Below, one piece after another: positions 1 to 8,902 of a stretch of DNA of 55,525 nt. The DNA comes from Gammaproteobacteria bacterium (GTDB lineage Bacteria; Pseudomonadota; Gammaproteobacteria; SZUA-229): positions 1 through 55,525 of the forward strand of contig JALWPK010000185.1 in the NCBI GenBank assembly GCA_026995045.1. The letters are read 5' to 3'. The notes under the pieces were generated by a model. That model ran no database searches and was not told the origin of the DNA. It saw nothing but the letters and a program-made list of their open reading frames with translations. Numbering within the stretch: the stretch's first letter is position 1; each line of letters begins with the position of its first letter. Made by a program: the position numbers and the translations under genes.

Positions 1-167
1 ACACCAGCATCGCCGCCGCTGATGGCATCGAGATTATTGTCTCCCCCATCAGCGCCGACCTGCTCAAGGGAACCACGCTGGATTATGTGGAACTGGAGCC
101 GGGTAACTTCCAGTTTATTTTCATGAATCCCAACGACCCGGAATACACCCCGCCGTCAGAACAGTAA
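1..167 (+). CDS. DsrR-like / IscA-like protein, C-terminal end (5' part outside window)
   Basis: The readable frame begins at base 3 and ends at a TAA at 165-167, giving about 54 residues of C-terminus. The stretch TTLDYVELEPGNFQFIFMNP has the pattern of the A-type iron-sulfur carrier (HesB/IscA) fold. The tail ends PEYTPPSEQ and lacks the CGCG cluster-binding cysteines of true IscA. A cysteine-less IscA-like protein with this ending is what I recall for DsrR, encoded at the end of reverse dsr operons of sulfur oxidisers. That identification is from memory and the N-terminus cannot be seen, so IscA-like is secure and DsrR is probable. The narX-like gene starts 15 bp downstream. Confidence 0.62.
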   Translation, partial: TSIAAADGIEIIVSPISADLLKGTTLDYVELEPGNFQFIFMNPNDPEYTPPSEQ

Positions 168-182
168 TCCGGCGCCGGCAGC

Positions 183-1322
183 ATGAGCAGCGAACACCCG
201 CAAGACTGGAATCGAGACAGCCTGCAGTTGCTGTACGAAATCAGTAACACGCTCAATCTGTCGGAAAACCTGGATGAAGCCTTCAACAACACCCTGCTGT
301 TGCTGATTCCTCGCATTGGAGCCGAATCCGCCATCATTCGCCTGATTGAAGATGACGGTAACATGGCGCTGGCGTCTCATTACAACATCGACCCCGCGTT
401 GCTCGATGCGATAAAAACCACGCCGCTTGAGGGTATTCTGTTCAGCCGCGAGGAAGACAGCATCGATGAAATTCGCAAAAGCGACTCAGCTCTTCTATCC
501 GACAAACTGCCGCCGACGCTGATTGCAGTGCCGATTCGTCATCTGGTGCGCACTCTGGGCGTGCTCAACCTGTTCTACACGGATGACGTCAATCTGGATG
601 AACAAACCGCGCTGATGCTGGTGACGCTGGGACAACATATCGGTCAGGCGATCATCAAGGCCAGGCAAACCGAAACCGAAATCCAGAAACGCATTCAGCA
701 TGAGCGCAACATGCTGGCCAACGAACTACACGACTCGCTGGCGCAAACCCTGGCCTCAGTGCGCCTGCAAACCAGGGTGCTGGATCAGTCGATTCAGCCA
801 TTGGGTAATTACGCCGTCATCAACAGCATCGAAAAAATCGAGCATGGCCTTGACGAAGCCTACACCGAACTGCGGCAAATCATTGCCTATTGCCGCGGGC
901 CGGTGGAGCACCAGGGCCTGCAACCAGCCATTGAGGCCATTGTCGCCAAATTCCGGGAAGAAACCGGCATCCATATCCTGCTACAATGCGAACACCCGCT
1001 GCCGGATATTCCGACCAGCATGGAAATCAATGCCTATCGCATTGTGCAGGAAGCGCTCAACAACATCAAAAAGCACTCACAGGCCAAAATTGTGCGCGTG
1101 CTGCTGAGCTACGACAACGGCGAGTACCTGATCATGATTGAAAACGATGGCAAGGGCTTCAACCAGTACGCCATCGAAAGCAAGGCCGGTAGGCACCTGG
1201 GCCTGACCATCATGAAAGAACGCGCCAGCCACCTCGGCGGCGAACTAAAAATTGAAAGCGAGCCGGACGAAGGCACGCGGGTTGAACTGAGATTTCACTA
1301 CCAGGAAAGCGACGAGAACTGA
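183..1322 (+). CDS. NarX-type sensor histidine kinase with GAF domain, no membrane segment
   Basis: This is a 379-residue kinase of the NarX/NarQ (HisKA_3) family. A GAF-like domain covers roughly residues 15-160. The dimerisation/phosphoacceptor helix carries ERNMLANELHDSLAQTLAS near residue 175, in which the His of LHDSLAQ is the predicted phosphorylation site. The C-terminal ATPase domain has the N-box NAYRIVQEALNNIKKHS, a DGKGF box and a GLTIMKERA segment. No signal peptide or transmembrane helix is seen, so unlike NarX of enteric bacteria it should sense a cytoplasmic cue. The response regulator starts 3 bp after its stop, so the two are co-transcribed. Nitrate or nitrite as signal is plausible from the family and the nitrate genes in this window but is not shown by the sequence. 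Confidence 0.85.
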   Translation: MSSEHPQDWNRDSLQLLYEISNTLNLSENLDEAFNNTLLLLIPRIGAESAIIRLIEDDGNMALASHYNIDPALLDAIKTTPLEGILFSREEDSIDEIRKSDSALLSDKLPPTLIAVPIRHLVRTLGVLNLFYTDDVNLDEQTALMLVTLGQHIGQAIIKARQTETEIQKRIQHERNMLANELHDSLAQTLASVRLQTRVLDQSIQPLGNYAVINSIEKIEHGLDEAYTELRQIIAYCRGPVEHQGLQPAIEAIVAKFREETGIHILLQCEHPLPDIPTSMEINAYRIVQEALNNIKKHSQAKIVRVLLSYDNGEYLIMIENDGKGFNQYAIESKAGRHLGLTIMKERASHLGGELKIESEPDEGTRVELRFHYQESDEN

Positions 1323-1324
1323 CC

Positions 1325-1987
1325 ATGCGCGTAATCATCATCGACGACCACGCCCTGTTCCGCGACGGACTCAAGGGCCTGCTGGAACAACGCTCCATCG
1401 AAGTCGTGGGTTCAGCCTCCAGCGGCGAGGAAGGAATCGAGCTGGCAAAAAAACACAAGCCCGATATCATCCTGCTGGACTTGCGCATGCCCAACATGAA
1501 TGGCCTCGAAGTGCTGTCCCGGTTACGCGATGAAACCGCCTCCATCCCGGTGGTCATGCTCACCACCAGCAATGAAGAATCCGATCTGATCAAATCCCTG
1601 CGCTCCGGCGCACAGGGCTATCTGCTGAAAGACATGGAGCCGGACGAACTGGTCGGCGCATTGCGCGACATCGAAAAAGGCAAAAATGTGGTCGCCCGCG
1701 ACCTAACCGACGCGCTGGCGCGTATGGTGCAAGGTGAAACCACACTGGAAGATGACGAAGGCCCGTTCGCCGACCTCACCCCGCGCGAGCGTGAAATCCT
1801 GTGCCTGCTGGCCGAAGGCCAAAGCAACAAGCTAATTGCGCGTAACCTGGGCATTTCTGACGGCACCGTCAAACTGCACGTCAAGGCGATACTGCGCAAG
1901 CTTGGCATTCACTCCCGCGTGGAAGCCGCCGTGATTGCGGTCGAACAGGGCCTGCGCAAGTCTTCAAGTAAAATCTCGAAGCCATAA
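1325..1987 (+). CDS. NarL/FixJ-family response regulator
   Basis: This 220-residue protein has a receiver domain (residues 1-120) with the acidic pair IIDDH near residue 6, phosphoacceptor Asp in IILLDLRMPNMNG near 54, the T/S position in MLTTS and the conserved Lys in LLKDM. A LuxR-type helix-turn-helix follows (about 155-215) with LTPREREILCLLAEGQSNKLIA and SDGTVKLHVKAILRKLG. It is the partner of the kinase immediately upstream. Targets cannot be assigned from sequence; the two nitrate reductase loci 26-45 kb downstream are candidates. Confidence 0.9.
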   Translation: MRVIIIDDHALFRDGLKGLLEQRSIEVVGSASSGEEGIELAKKHKPDIILLDLRMPNMNGLEVLSRLRDETASIPVVMLTTSNEESDLIKSLRSGAQGYLLKDMEPDELVGALRDIEKGKNVVARDLTDALARMVQGETTLEDDEGPFADLTPREREILCLLAEGQSNKLIARNLGISDGTVKLHVKAILRKLGIHSRVEAAVIAVEQGLRKSSSKISKP

Positions 1988-2010
1988 CCCGTTACATAAT
2001 CAATAGTTAG

Positions 2011-2508
2011 ATGAAAACCTTCAAACAAATTGTTGATGAGGCGCGCGAGGAAATTACCGAAATTTTTCCCTGGGACGCCGACGAAATCATGCAGAACAAC
2101 CCCGATGCATTGATGCTGGACATACGCGAAGAATGCGAATTCGCCGCCTACCACATCAAACACTCGATGCTGATTCCGCGCGGCATACTGGAAACCGCCT
2201 GTGAGGAAGAATACGAAGACGCCGTGCCCGAACTGATCGAAGCGCGCGAGCGTGAAATCATTGTGGTGTGCCGCTCCGGCAACCGCAGCGTGCTGGCGGC
2301 ACAGGCGCTGCAATGGCTGGGTTATAAAAATGTGAAGTCGATGAAAACCGGCCTGCGCGGCTGGAATGATTTTGAACTGCCGCTGGTGAACCTGAAACAG
2401 GAAGTGCTGGATCCGGACGATGTTGAGGAAATGCTCAACGCCGGTTTCTGCTCGGTGCTGATGCACCCCGACCGGCGCAGCTTCCGGGACGACACCTGTT
2501 ACAAGTAG
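2011..2508 (+). CDS. Rhodanese-like sulfurtransferase
   Basis: The 165-residue protein has one rhodanese domain. The active-site loop reads VVCRSGNRS, with the Cys expected to carry persulfide, followed by LAAQALQWLGYKNVKSMKTGLRGW, the usual C-terminal part of the fold. An aspartate-rich N-terminal segment (NPDALMLDIREECEF) matches the start of rhodanese domains. No signal peptide is seen, so it is probably cytoplasmic. It follows narL by 23 bp and may be co-transcribed. A sulfur-transfer role fits the dsr context, but the acceptor is unknown. Confidence 0.85.
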   Translation: MKTFKQIVDEAREEITEIFPWDADEIMQNNPDALMLDIREECEFAAYHIKHSMLIPRGILETACEEEYEDAVPELIEAREREIIVVCRSGNRSVLAAQALQWLGYKNVKSMKTGLRGWNDFELPLVNLKQEVLDPDDVEEMLNAGFCSVLMHPDRRSFRDDTCYK

Positions 2509-2523
2509 CCCCGGCCTGACCTG

Positions 2524-2868
2524 TCAGCGGTCGTAATGCTTGCGATCCTTGCGCCGACGCCCAGCCTGCTGTGACACCACGCCCTTGATCGCATCCAGGC
2601 TGTCGATTTCCACCGTCTCGTACAAATCGTTTAGCGGCGCCAGATAATAACGCTCATCTACAATCCGCAACTGGCGAAAAGTGTATTCGTCATTATGATA
2701 GGCAATCACATAGCTGCCGTCGCGAATCGCGCCTGCCGGGTCAATCACGATTATTGCCCCGTCCTTGAATTCAGGCAGCATGCTGTCGCCCAGCACTCGC
2801 AGCGCATACGGCTCCGCTTCGGCGCAACCTGATGATTCACATAGACTCATACCAAACCCCACACTCAA
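2524..2868 (-). CDS. S24/LexA-fold small protein, probably non-proteolytic
   Basis: This 114-residue protein corresponds to the C-terminal (S24 peptidase) half of LexA/CI repressors, without the DNA-binding half. The nucleophile motif is present (LRVLGDSMLPEFKDGAIIVID). At the position where LexA has its catalytic Lys (TVKRL), this protein reads YTFRQL, so Lys is replaced by Arg and the Ser-Lys dyad appears broken. It may be a folded remnant, a binding domain, or a peptidase with altered chemistry. It faces the slyD-like gene divergently across about 93 bp. Confidence 0.65.
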   Translation of the reverse strand: MSVGFGMSLCESSGCAEAEPYALRVLGDSMLPEFKDGAIIVIDPAGAIRDGSYVIAYHNDEYTFRQLRIVDERYYLAPLNDLYETVEIDSLDAIKGVVSQQAGRRRKDRKHYDR

Positions 2869-2961
2869 CTGCCTGATTTACAAGCCTCCATTATACGATT
2901 TTCGCGCTCGTCGCGCACCTTGTGTAAAATAGCCGGCGACTGCATTCACCGGCGCGGCCCC

Positions 2962-3441
2962 ATGTCTGACACCATCGAAAAAGACAAATTTGTCTCCCTC
3001 ACCTACACCATTACCGACGAGTCCGGCGATGTGCTGGAATACACCGACGTGCCGGTCACCCTGGTGTACGGGCGCGACAACCAGGTCATCGAAAAAATCG
3101 CCCAGGCGCTGCAAGGCCGCCAACAGGGGGACGAGCTTCAGGTGTCGCTGTCGCCGGAAGAAGGTTTTGGCGACTACCTGCAGGAGCTGACCTTCATCGA
3201 CGACATTGACAACGTGCCCCAGGAGTTTCGACACATCGGCGCCGAAGTTGAATTCCAGAACGACCATGGCGAAAGCAAGCTGTTCCGCGTCACCCGCATC
3301 GAGGACGGCAAACTGACCGTCGACGGCAATCACCCGTTTGCCGGCAAAACCGTTACCTACAACATCCACATCACCGAGGTGCGCAACGCCAGCGCTGAAG
3401 AAATTGCGAACGGCGTCACAACTCAGTCATCTTTACACTGA
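2962..3441 (+). CDS. FKBP-type peptidyl-prolyl cis-trans isomerase (SlyD-like)
   Basis: The 159-residue protein starts at ATG 2962 (MSDTIEKDKFVSLTYTI). A longer reading from TTG 2920 adds 14 residues unlike the family and is rejected. The FKBP domain is recognisable in SLTYTITDESGDVLEY, VTLVYG, the IEKIAQALQG segment and VDGNHPFAGKTVTYNIHI, with an IF (insert-in-flap) domain in between, as in SlyD. It lacks the His/Cys-rich metal-binding tail of enteric SlyD. It should act as a cytoplasmic folding catalyst. No strong Shine-Dalgarno is visible. Confidence 0.85.
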   Translation: MSDTIEKDKFVSLTYTITDESGDVLEYTDVPVTLVYGRDNQVIEKIAQALQGRQQGDELQVSLSPEEGFGDYLQELTFIDDIDNVPQEFRHIGAEVEFQNDHGESKLFRVTRIEDGKLTVDGNHPFAGKTVTYNIHITEVRNASAEEIANGVTTQSSLH

Positions 3442-3510
3442 ATATCACGGCAAAACTACAGCAAATCAGCTATAAAACGGGGGATATTGAACCAGTAAAA
3501 GGGCTCCCTC

Positions 3511-4863
3511 ATGAAAGCATCATTGCTGTCGCTGGCAATACTTTGCGCCACAGCAGGTTTCAACAACCACGCTGCCGCCGCGGATATCGACATCAAAAAA
3601 TTACAGCAGCTGATTAACCGCGGCGACAGCCAGTCGGCCTACCAGTACGCCAGCGAACACCGCGAACGCTACGAAGGCGACCCGAGCTTTGATTATTTCT
3701 ACGGCATGGCCGCCATCGACAGTGGCCGCGCCAGTGAAGGGGTGTTCGCGCTGGAGCGCGTGGTGATGCTGCAACCGGACAACAACGCTGCGCGACTGGA
3801 ACTGGCGCGCGGTTATTTTATTCTGGAAGAATATGCCCGCTCCCGCCAGGAATTTGAAACCGTGCTGGGCTATCAGCCGCCGCCAGTCGTGCGCGCTAAA
3901 ATCGACAACTACCTGGCCGCCATCAAACTGCGCGAAGGCCGTTACACCACCACCACAACCAGCTTTGTCGAGCTGGGTTACGGCAGCGACTCCAACGTCA
4001 ACAGCGGCCCGGAATCCGCGAATGCATTTTTGCAGTACATTGGCTTTAACCTGTTCGGCACAGACAGCGTCAGCCCGTCATCGCTGGAAACCGATGACAC
4101 GTTCATCGACGCCACCGCCAATTTCAGTATTCAGAGTCCGGTAACCGCCACCACCTCATTGTTCGGATCGGTCACCGCCAATCTGCGCAGCCATAACGAA
4201 GCCAGCGAGTTTGACACCACCACCCTCACCGCCAAGGGTGGCGTGCAGTACCGCAAGGCCAGCGACATCTGGCGGGCGAACCTGACGCTGCAAAAATTCA
4301 ATCTAGACGGTAACGACTATCGTGATCTGATTGGCGTCAACACCAGCTGGAAGCGGCAACTTACCCAGATGACGACGGTCAACGCCGCCTTGCAATACGC
4401 TGCCTCGGACTTTACCGACCAGGACTATCGCAACGCCAATACCTTGACCCTGTCTGGCGGCATTTCCAGCCGATTCAATATCGCGCTCACCCCTGTCGTC
4501 TACGCCAACCTGTACCTGGCCAATGACGCCGCAAAAGAAAACACCGGCAACGCCGAAGCCAAAACCGAGCGCGACTATTTCGGCCTGCGTCTGGGCGCCG
4601 TGCTGAACACCAGCGCGCGCACCTCCACCCACGTCGCGCTCAGCTATCAACAAAGCGAGTACGGCGCGCCGGACGCTTCACTGGTCACACCGATAGTGCG
4701 TGAAGACAATTACAGCAACGCGCTGATTGATTTCAGCTGGCTGTTCGCCAAAAACTGGAAACTGAACGCCCAGTTCAGCAGCACGCGCAACACCTCCACC
4801 GTGGACACCAGCGGCTACAGCCGTCAACAACTGATGCTGTCCGTGCGTTATGACATACAGTAA
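3511..4863 (+). CDS. Exported TPR protein with C-terminal outer-membrane beta-barrel
   Basis: The 450-residue protein starts with a signal peptide ending near AAA (residues 1-24). About 100 residues of tetratricopeptide-like helices follow (YFYGMAAIDSGRASEGVFAL, NNAARLELARGYFILEEYA). The rest, from about residue 145, alternates polar and hydrophobic residues rich in Thr, Ser, Asn and aromatics, as expected for 12-16 beta strands of an outer-membrane barrel. This TPR-plus-barrel layout resembles Slam-type surface modifiers, but a specific family cannot be assigned. The FecR-domain gene begins 25 bp downstream, implying a shared cell-surface function. Confidence 0.7.
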   Translation: MKASLLSLAILCATAGFNNHAAAADIDIKKLQQLINRGDSQSAYQYASEHRERYEGDPSFDYFYGMAAIDSGRASEGVFALERVVMLQPDNNAARLELARGYFILEEYARSRQEFETVLGYQPPPVVRAKIDNYLAAIKLREGRYTTTTTSFVELGYGSDSNVNSGPESANAFLQYIGFNLFGTDSVSPSSLETDDTFIDATANFSIQSPVTATTSLFGSVTANLRSHNEASEFDTTTLTAKGGVQYRKASDIWRANLTLQKFNLDGNDYRDLIGVNTSWKRQLTQMTTVNAALQYAASDFTDQDYRNANTLTLSGGISSRFNIALTPVVYANLYLANDAAKENTGNAEAKTERDYFGLRLGAVLNTSARTSTHVALSYQQSEYGAPDASLVTPIVREDNYSNALIDFSWLFAKNWKLNAQFSSTRNTSTVDTSGYSRQQLMLSVRYDIQ

Positions 4864-4888
4864 CCGCAGCCTGATTACGGAGAAGACC

Positions 4889-6502
4889 ATGAACACCACA
4901 CTGAAAACCGGCCTGCTGGCCACCTGCCTGCTCCTCGCTTTCCACGCCAACGCTGCGACCAACATCGGACGCGTGATTTTCGCCAGCGGCGATATTCGCG
5001 CCGAAAACAACGGCGAGGTGCGCACACTCAAACGCGGCGCTTATATCAAGGCGGGTGACAAGGTCGTCACCGGCCGTGGCTCACGTTCGCAACTGCGCAT
5101 GACCGACGGCGCCCTGTTTGCGCTGCGTCCCAACACCAAAATGAACTTTGAGGATTACCGTTACGACCAGGAATCCAGATCCGGCAGTAGCATTCTCAGT
5201 CTGATCAAGGGCGGTTTCCGCACCATCACCGGACTGATCGGTCGCTTCAGCAAGAAAAACTACAGCGTGCGCACCTCGGTCGCCACCATTGGCGTGCGCG
5301 GCACACACTATGGTTTGACCTTGTGCCAGCAAAATGACTGTGTGGACAATGGCGACGGCAGTTTTGAAGACGGCCTGTATGGCAGCGTGGTCGATGGTGA
5401 AATTGTCGCCAGAAATCAGGCCGGTGAATTTCATTTCACCAATGATGAATATTTTCAGGTCAGCGGACCAACAGACAAGCCGCGCACCCTGCTGAAACCG
5501 CCTGGCATTATTTTTGACCAGGCCAAATTCGTTCGACACGAGAAAGTGCGAGAAAATATCAAGGAGAAACTGAAACAGACTGCCGCCCTGCATAATATTA
5601 TTGAGGCCCGGCAGGAATATATTCGCAACCAGGTTGAGAAAATTGCGTTTGAATCCGGTGAAGACGCCGACAACAGGGTAAACCTGATCAAGGCGGAAAA
5701 CGGCAGCACGATCGCCTTCAGCCTGACGCCCCTGGGCAATACACAGGGCGCTGTCTCCGCTATCGGTGTGGCCGGCAAGGTCACTGCCGCCAACGCCACC
5801 AACAACACCATTGTGCTCGACGCCAATGCAAAGAATTTCCTGCCCGTGGTGGTGGAGCAAAACAATGCTGCTGCCGGAATCAACCGCACCATGACGCTGG
5901 GTCCGGGCAAACCAATCGATGTCAACAGCGGCAAAATCGGCGCTACCCGCCTCAGTTGGGGGCGCTGGAACAGCGACTACCTTACCGCCCAAAATGGCGT
6001 ACCGCTTCCCCATATCGGCCCACTGCATTTTGTGTTTGCCGAAAATACAACCACCCCCAATCAGATAGCTTCACTACAGGCTAATTTGGCATTCAGGCAG
6101 TATGCAAGCATGGGCGGCACCCGTCCAACAGACCTGCTGGGCAACGAGGCAACCAGCTATGCCGATGTCGCCATGACAGCGGATTTTGGCGCGAATCAAT
6201 TAACGTACGCTGTCACCACAACGGTCAACAATGTGGACTACATCGCATCTGGTTCCAATAGCGTTAACGGCGCTTTGAGCAATGGTGTCCCGCTCATAGA
6301 TACAGGGATTGCAAATACTGCTACTGGCTTCGCCAGCGTATCCTTTGTCGGCGATACCGCCATTGGCGCCATCAGCGCATTTGAACTGCAACACAATACC
6401 AACACCGTCACGCTGCCAGATGGCGCAACGACCAACAACCGGGTAACCGGCGCTGTGTTGCTGCAAAGCGTCGCCGCTCCCGCCCCGCTCGCCGCCCAGT
6501 AA
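4889..6502 (+). CDS. Exported FecR-domain protein
   Basis: The 537-residue protein starts at ATG 4889 behind GGAGAAG; an in-frame upstream start at 4850 lies inside the previous gene and would mask the signal peptide. The signal peptide is residues 1-22 (ending HANAA). A FecR domain spans about 25-150 (GDKVVTGRGSRSQLRMTDGA, LRPNTKMNFEDYRY, then SVATIGVRGTHYG). The remaining 380 residues are a beta-rich, low-charge region without a recognised domain. Here FecR is in a secreted protein without a cognate sigma factor, so it is likely a structural or ligand-binding surface module working with the TPR/barrel protein, not a classic FecR regulator. Confidence 0.75.
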   Translation: MNTTLKTGLLATCLLLAFHANAATNIGRVIFASGDIRAENNGEVRTLKRGAYIKAGDKVVTGRGSRSQLRMTDGALFALRPNTKMNFEDYRYDQESRSGSSILSLIKGGFRTITGLIGRFSKKNYSVRTSVATIGVRGTHYGLTLCQQNDCVDNGDGSFEDGLYGSVVDGEIVARNQAGEFHFTNDEYFQVSGPTDKPRTLLKPPGIIFDQAKFVRHEKVRENIKEKLKQTAALHNIIEARQEYIRNQVEKIAFESGEDADNRVNLIKAENGSTIAFSLTPLGNTQGAVSAIGVAGKVTAANATNNTIVLDANAKNFLPVVVEQNNAAAGINRTMTLGPGKPIDVNSGKIGATRLSWGRWNSDYLTAQNGVPLPHIGPLHFVFAENTTTPNQIASLQANLAFRQYASMGGTRPTDLLGNEATSYADVAMTADFGANQLTYAVTTTVNNVDYIASGSNSVNGALSNGVPLIDTGIANTATGFASVSFVGDTAIGAISAFELQHNTNTVTLPDGATTNNRVTGAVLLQSVAAPAPLAAQ

Positions 6503-6827
6503 ACTGCAAGCCCTGTTTGTGGCGCAAAAGCCGGTTTTACCGGCTTTTGTGCTGTTCTCTCCTCACCTGATAGCTGAAATTCCCCGTATTTTGCGGTAAG
6601 CTCTGGCGCCGGAATAACGTCTGGCGGCTGATTGGGCCAGACCAACGTGGATTGATTGGCGTAACACGCGCGCCTGAGGCTGCGCCGCCCCGCTTTGACC
6701 GGGCGTGAAAAAAATCGATTCGGACGTAATCGTTCAGGTCGCAATCGATCAGATAACAACCGATTTCAGAAACAGACATCAGCAAAGATTCAAACTTAAC
6801 CAAAATACCCATCCCAGAGGATAAAAC
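6503..6827. other. 325 bp intergenic region between fecR-like and pfk genes
   Basis: The first 50 bases hold the terminator of the upstream pair. The remainder contains several short dyads built on CGATT/AATCG between 6710 and 6770 (for example AATCGATT and AATCGATCAG), which might be an operator for the phosphofructokinase gene. No coding frame with a credible start was found, and no promoter hexamers stand out. Confidence 0.35.
6526..6548 (+). terminator. Rho-independent-like terminator after the FecR-domain gene
   Basis: A perfect 9 bp stem AAAAGCCGG / CCGGCTTTT with a 5-base loop lies 24 bp past the stop; the T-rich arm doubles as the U-tract. Confidence 0.75.
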
Positions 6828-8093
6828 ATGAGCAAGATGAATGCTTTTTATGCACAGTCCGGTGGCGTCACCGCCGTCATCAACGCCTCCGCCTGTGGCG
6901 TGATTGAAACCTGCCGCAAGCACAAGGACAAAATCGGGAAGGTCTACGCCGGTCGCAACGGTATCATCGGTGCGCTGACCGAAGACCTGATTGACACCAA
7001 CAAGGAAACCAAGTCCACCATCGCCGCGCTGCGTTACACCCCTTCCGGCGCGTTTGGCTCCTGCCGCTACAAGCTGAAAAGCCTGGAACAGAACAAGCGC
7101 GAATACGAGCGCCTGATTGAAGTATTCAAGGCGCACAACATCGGTTACTTTTTCTACAATGGCGGTGGCGACTCGGCCGACACCTGCCTGAAAGTGTCCC
7201 AGATTGGCAAAACCCTGGGTTACCCGATTACCGCGGTGCACATTCCCAAAACCGTCGACAACGATCTGCCGATTACCGACAACTGCCCCGGCTTCGGCTC
7301 TGTCGCCAAATACATCGCCACTTCCACCATGGAAGCCAGCTACGACGTGGCCTCCATGTGCGCCACCTCCACCAAGGTGTTTGTGCTGGAAGTGATGGGC
7401 CGCCACGCCGGCTGGATTGCCGCCGCCGGCGCGATGGCGTCCACCAAGGACAACGAAATCCCCATCGTGGTGCTGTTCCCGGAAGTGAAATTCCGCCAGG
7501 CCAAGTTCCTCAAGGCGGTGAAGGAAAAAGTGAAAAAATTCGGTTACTGCTCGGTTGTGGTTTCCGAAGGCGTGCATTGGCCGGATGGCCGTTTCCTCGC
7601 CGAAACCGGTCTGAAAGACGCCTTTGGCCACAGCCAGCTGGGCGGCGCCGCGCCGGTTATCGCCAACATGATTCAGGACAAACTGGGCCTGAAATACCAC
7701 TGGGCGGTAGCGGACTACCTGCAACGCGCCGCGCGTCACATTGCTTCCAAGTCTGACGTGGAACAGGCTTACGCCACCGGCAAGGCCGGCGTGGAATATG
7801 CGCTGGCCGGTTACAATTCCGTGATGCCCGCCATCAAGCGCGTCAGCAATTCACCTTACAAGTGGAAAATCACCAAGGCGCCGCTGAGCAAGGTCGCCAA
7901 CGTCGAGAAAATGATGCCCGCCAGCTTCATCAGCAAGGACGGCTTCGGCATTACCCAGCGTTGCCGCAATTACCTGGAGCCGCTGATTCGCGGCGAGGAC
8001 TACCCGCCGTACAACAAAAACGGCCTGCCGAAATACGCCCAGCTGAAGAAAGTGGCTGTGCCGAAGAAGTGCAAGCCTTTCAAGGTGAAATAA
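6828..8093 (+). CDS. Pyrophosphate-dependent 6-phosphofructokinase
   Basis: The 421-residue enzyme starts at an ATG preceded by AGAGGATAAAAC. The PFK fold is shown by the N-terminal SGGVTAVINAS, the GGGDS loop near residue 111, PKTVDNDLP near 140 and MGRHAGW near 190. PKTVDND, in place of PGTIDND, is the signature of PPi-using enzymes. It is expected to interconvert fructose 6-phosphate and fructose 1,6-bisphosphate reversibly with PPi/Pi. A role also in the Calvin cycle (sedoheptulose bisphosphate) is known for some autotroph homologues and is inference here. Adenylate kinase and H+-pyrophosphatase follow directly. Confidence 0.9.
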   Translation: MSKMNAFYAQSGGVTAVINASACGVIETCRKHKDKIGKVYAGRNGIIGALTEDLIDTNKETKSTIAALRYTPSGAFGSCRYKLKSLEQNKREYERLIEVFKAHNIGYFFYNGGGDSADTCLKVSQIGKTLGYPITAVHIPKTVDNDLPITDNCPGFGSVAKYIATSTMEASYDVASMCATSTKVFVLEVMGRHAGWIAAAGAMASTKDNEIPIVVLFPEVKFRQAKFLKAVKEKVKKFGYCSVVVSEGVHWPDGRFLAETGLKDAFGHSQLGGAAPVIANMIQDKLGLKYHWAVADYLQRAARHIASKSDVEQAYATGKAGVEYALAGYNSVMPAIKRVSNSPYKWKITKAPLSKVANVEKMMPASFISKDGFGITQRCRNYLEPLIRGEDYPPYNKNGLPKYAQLKKVAVPKKCKPFKVK

Positions 8094-8112
8094 GGGCGCA
8101 TCGGCATCCTGA

Positions 8113-8823
<711 letters not shown>

Positions 8824-8831
8824 ATCATTCA

Positions 8832-8855
8832 AGCCCTGCTGGTCAGGGCTTTTTT
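8832..8855 (+). terminator. Terminator after adk
   Basis: AGCCCTG / CAGGGCT stem (7 bp, 5-base loop) followed by six T, 8 bp past the adk stop. It separates adk from hppA. Confidence 0.85.
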
Positions 8856-8902
8856 GTGCATACTAAATGTAACTGTTATCAAACCATAAAGAGAGAATCG
8901 AC

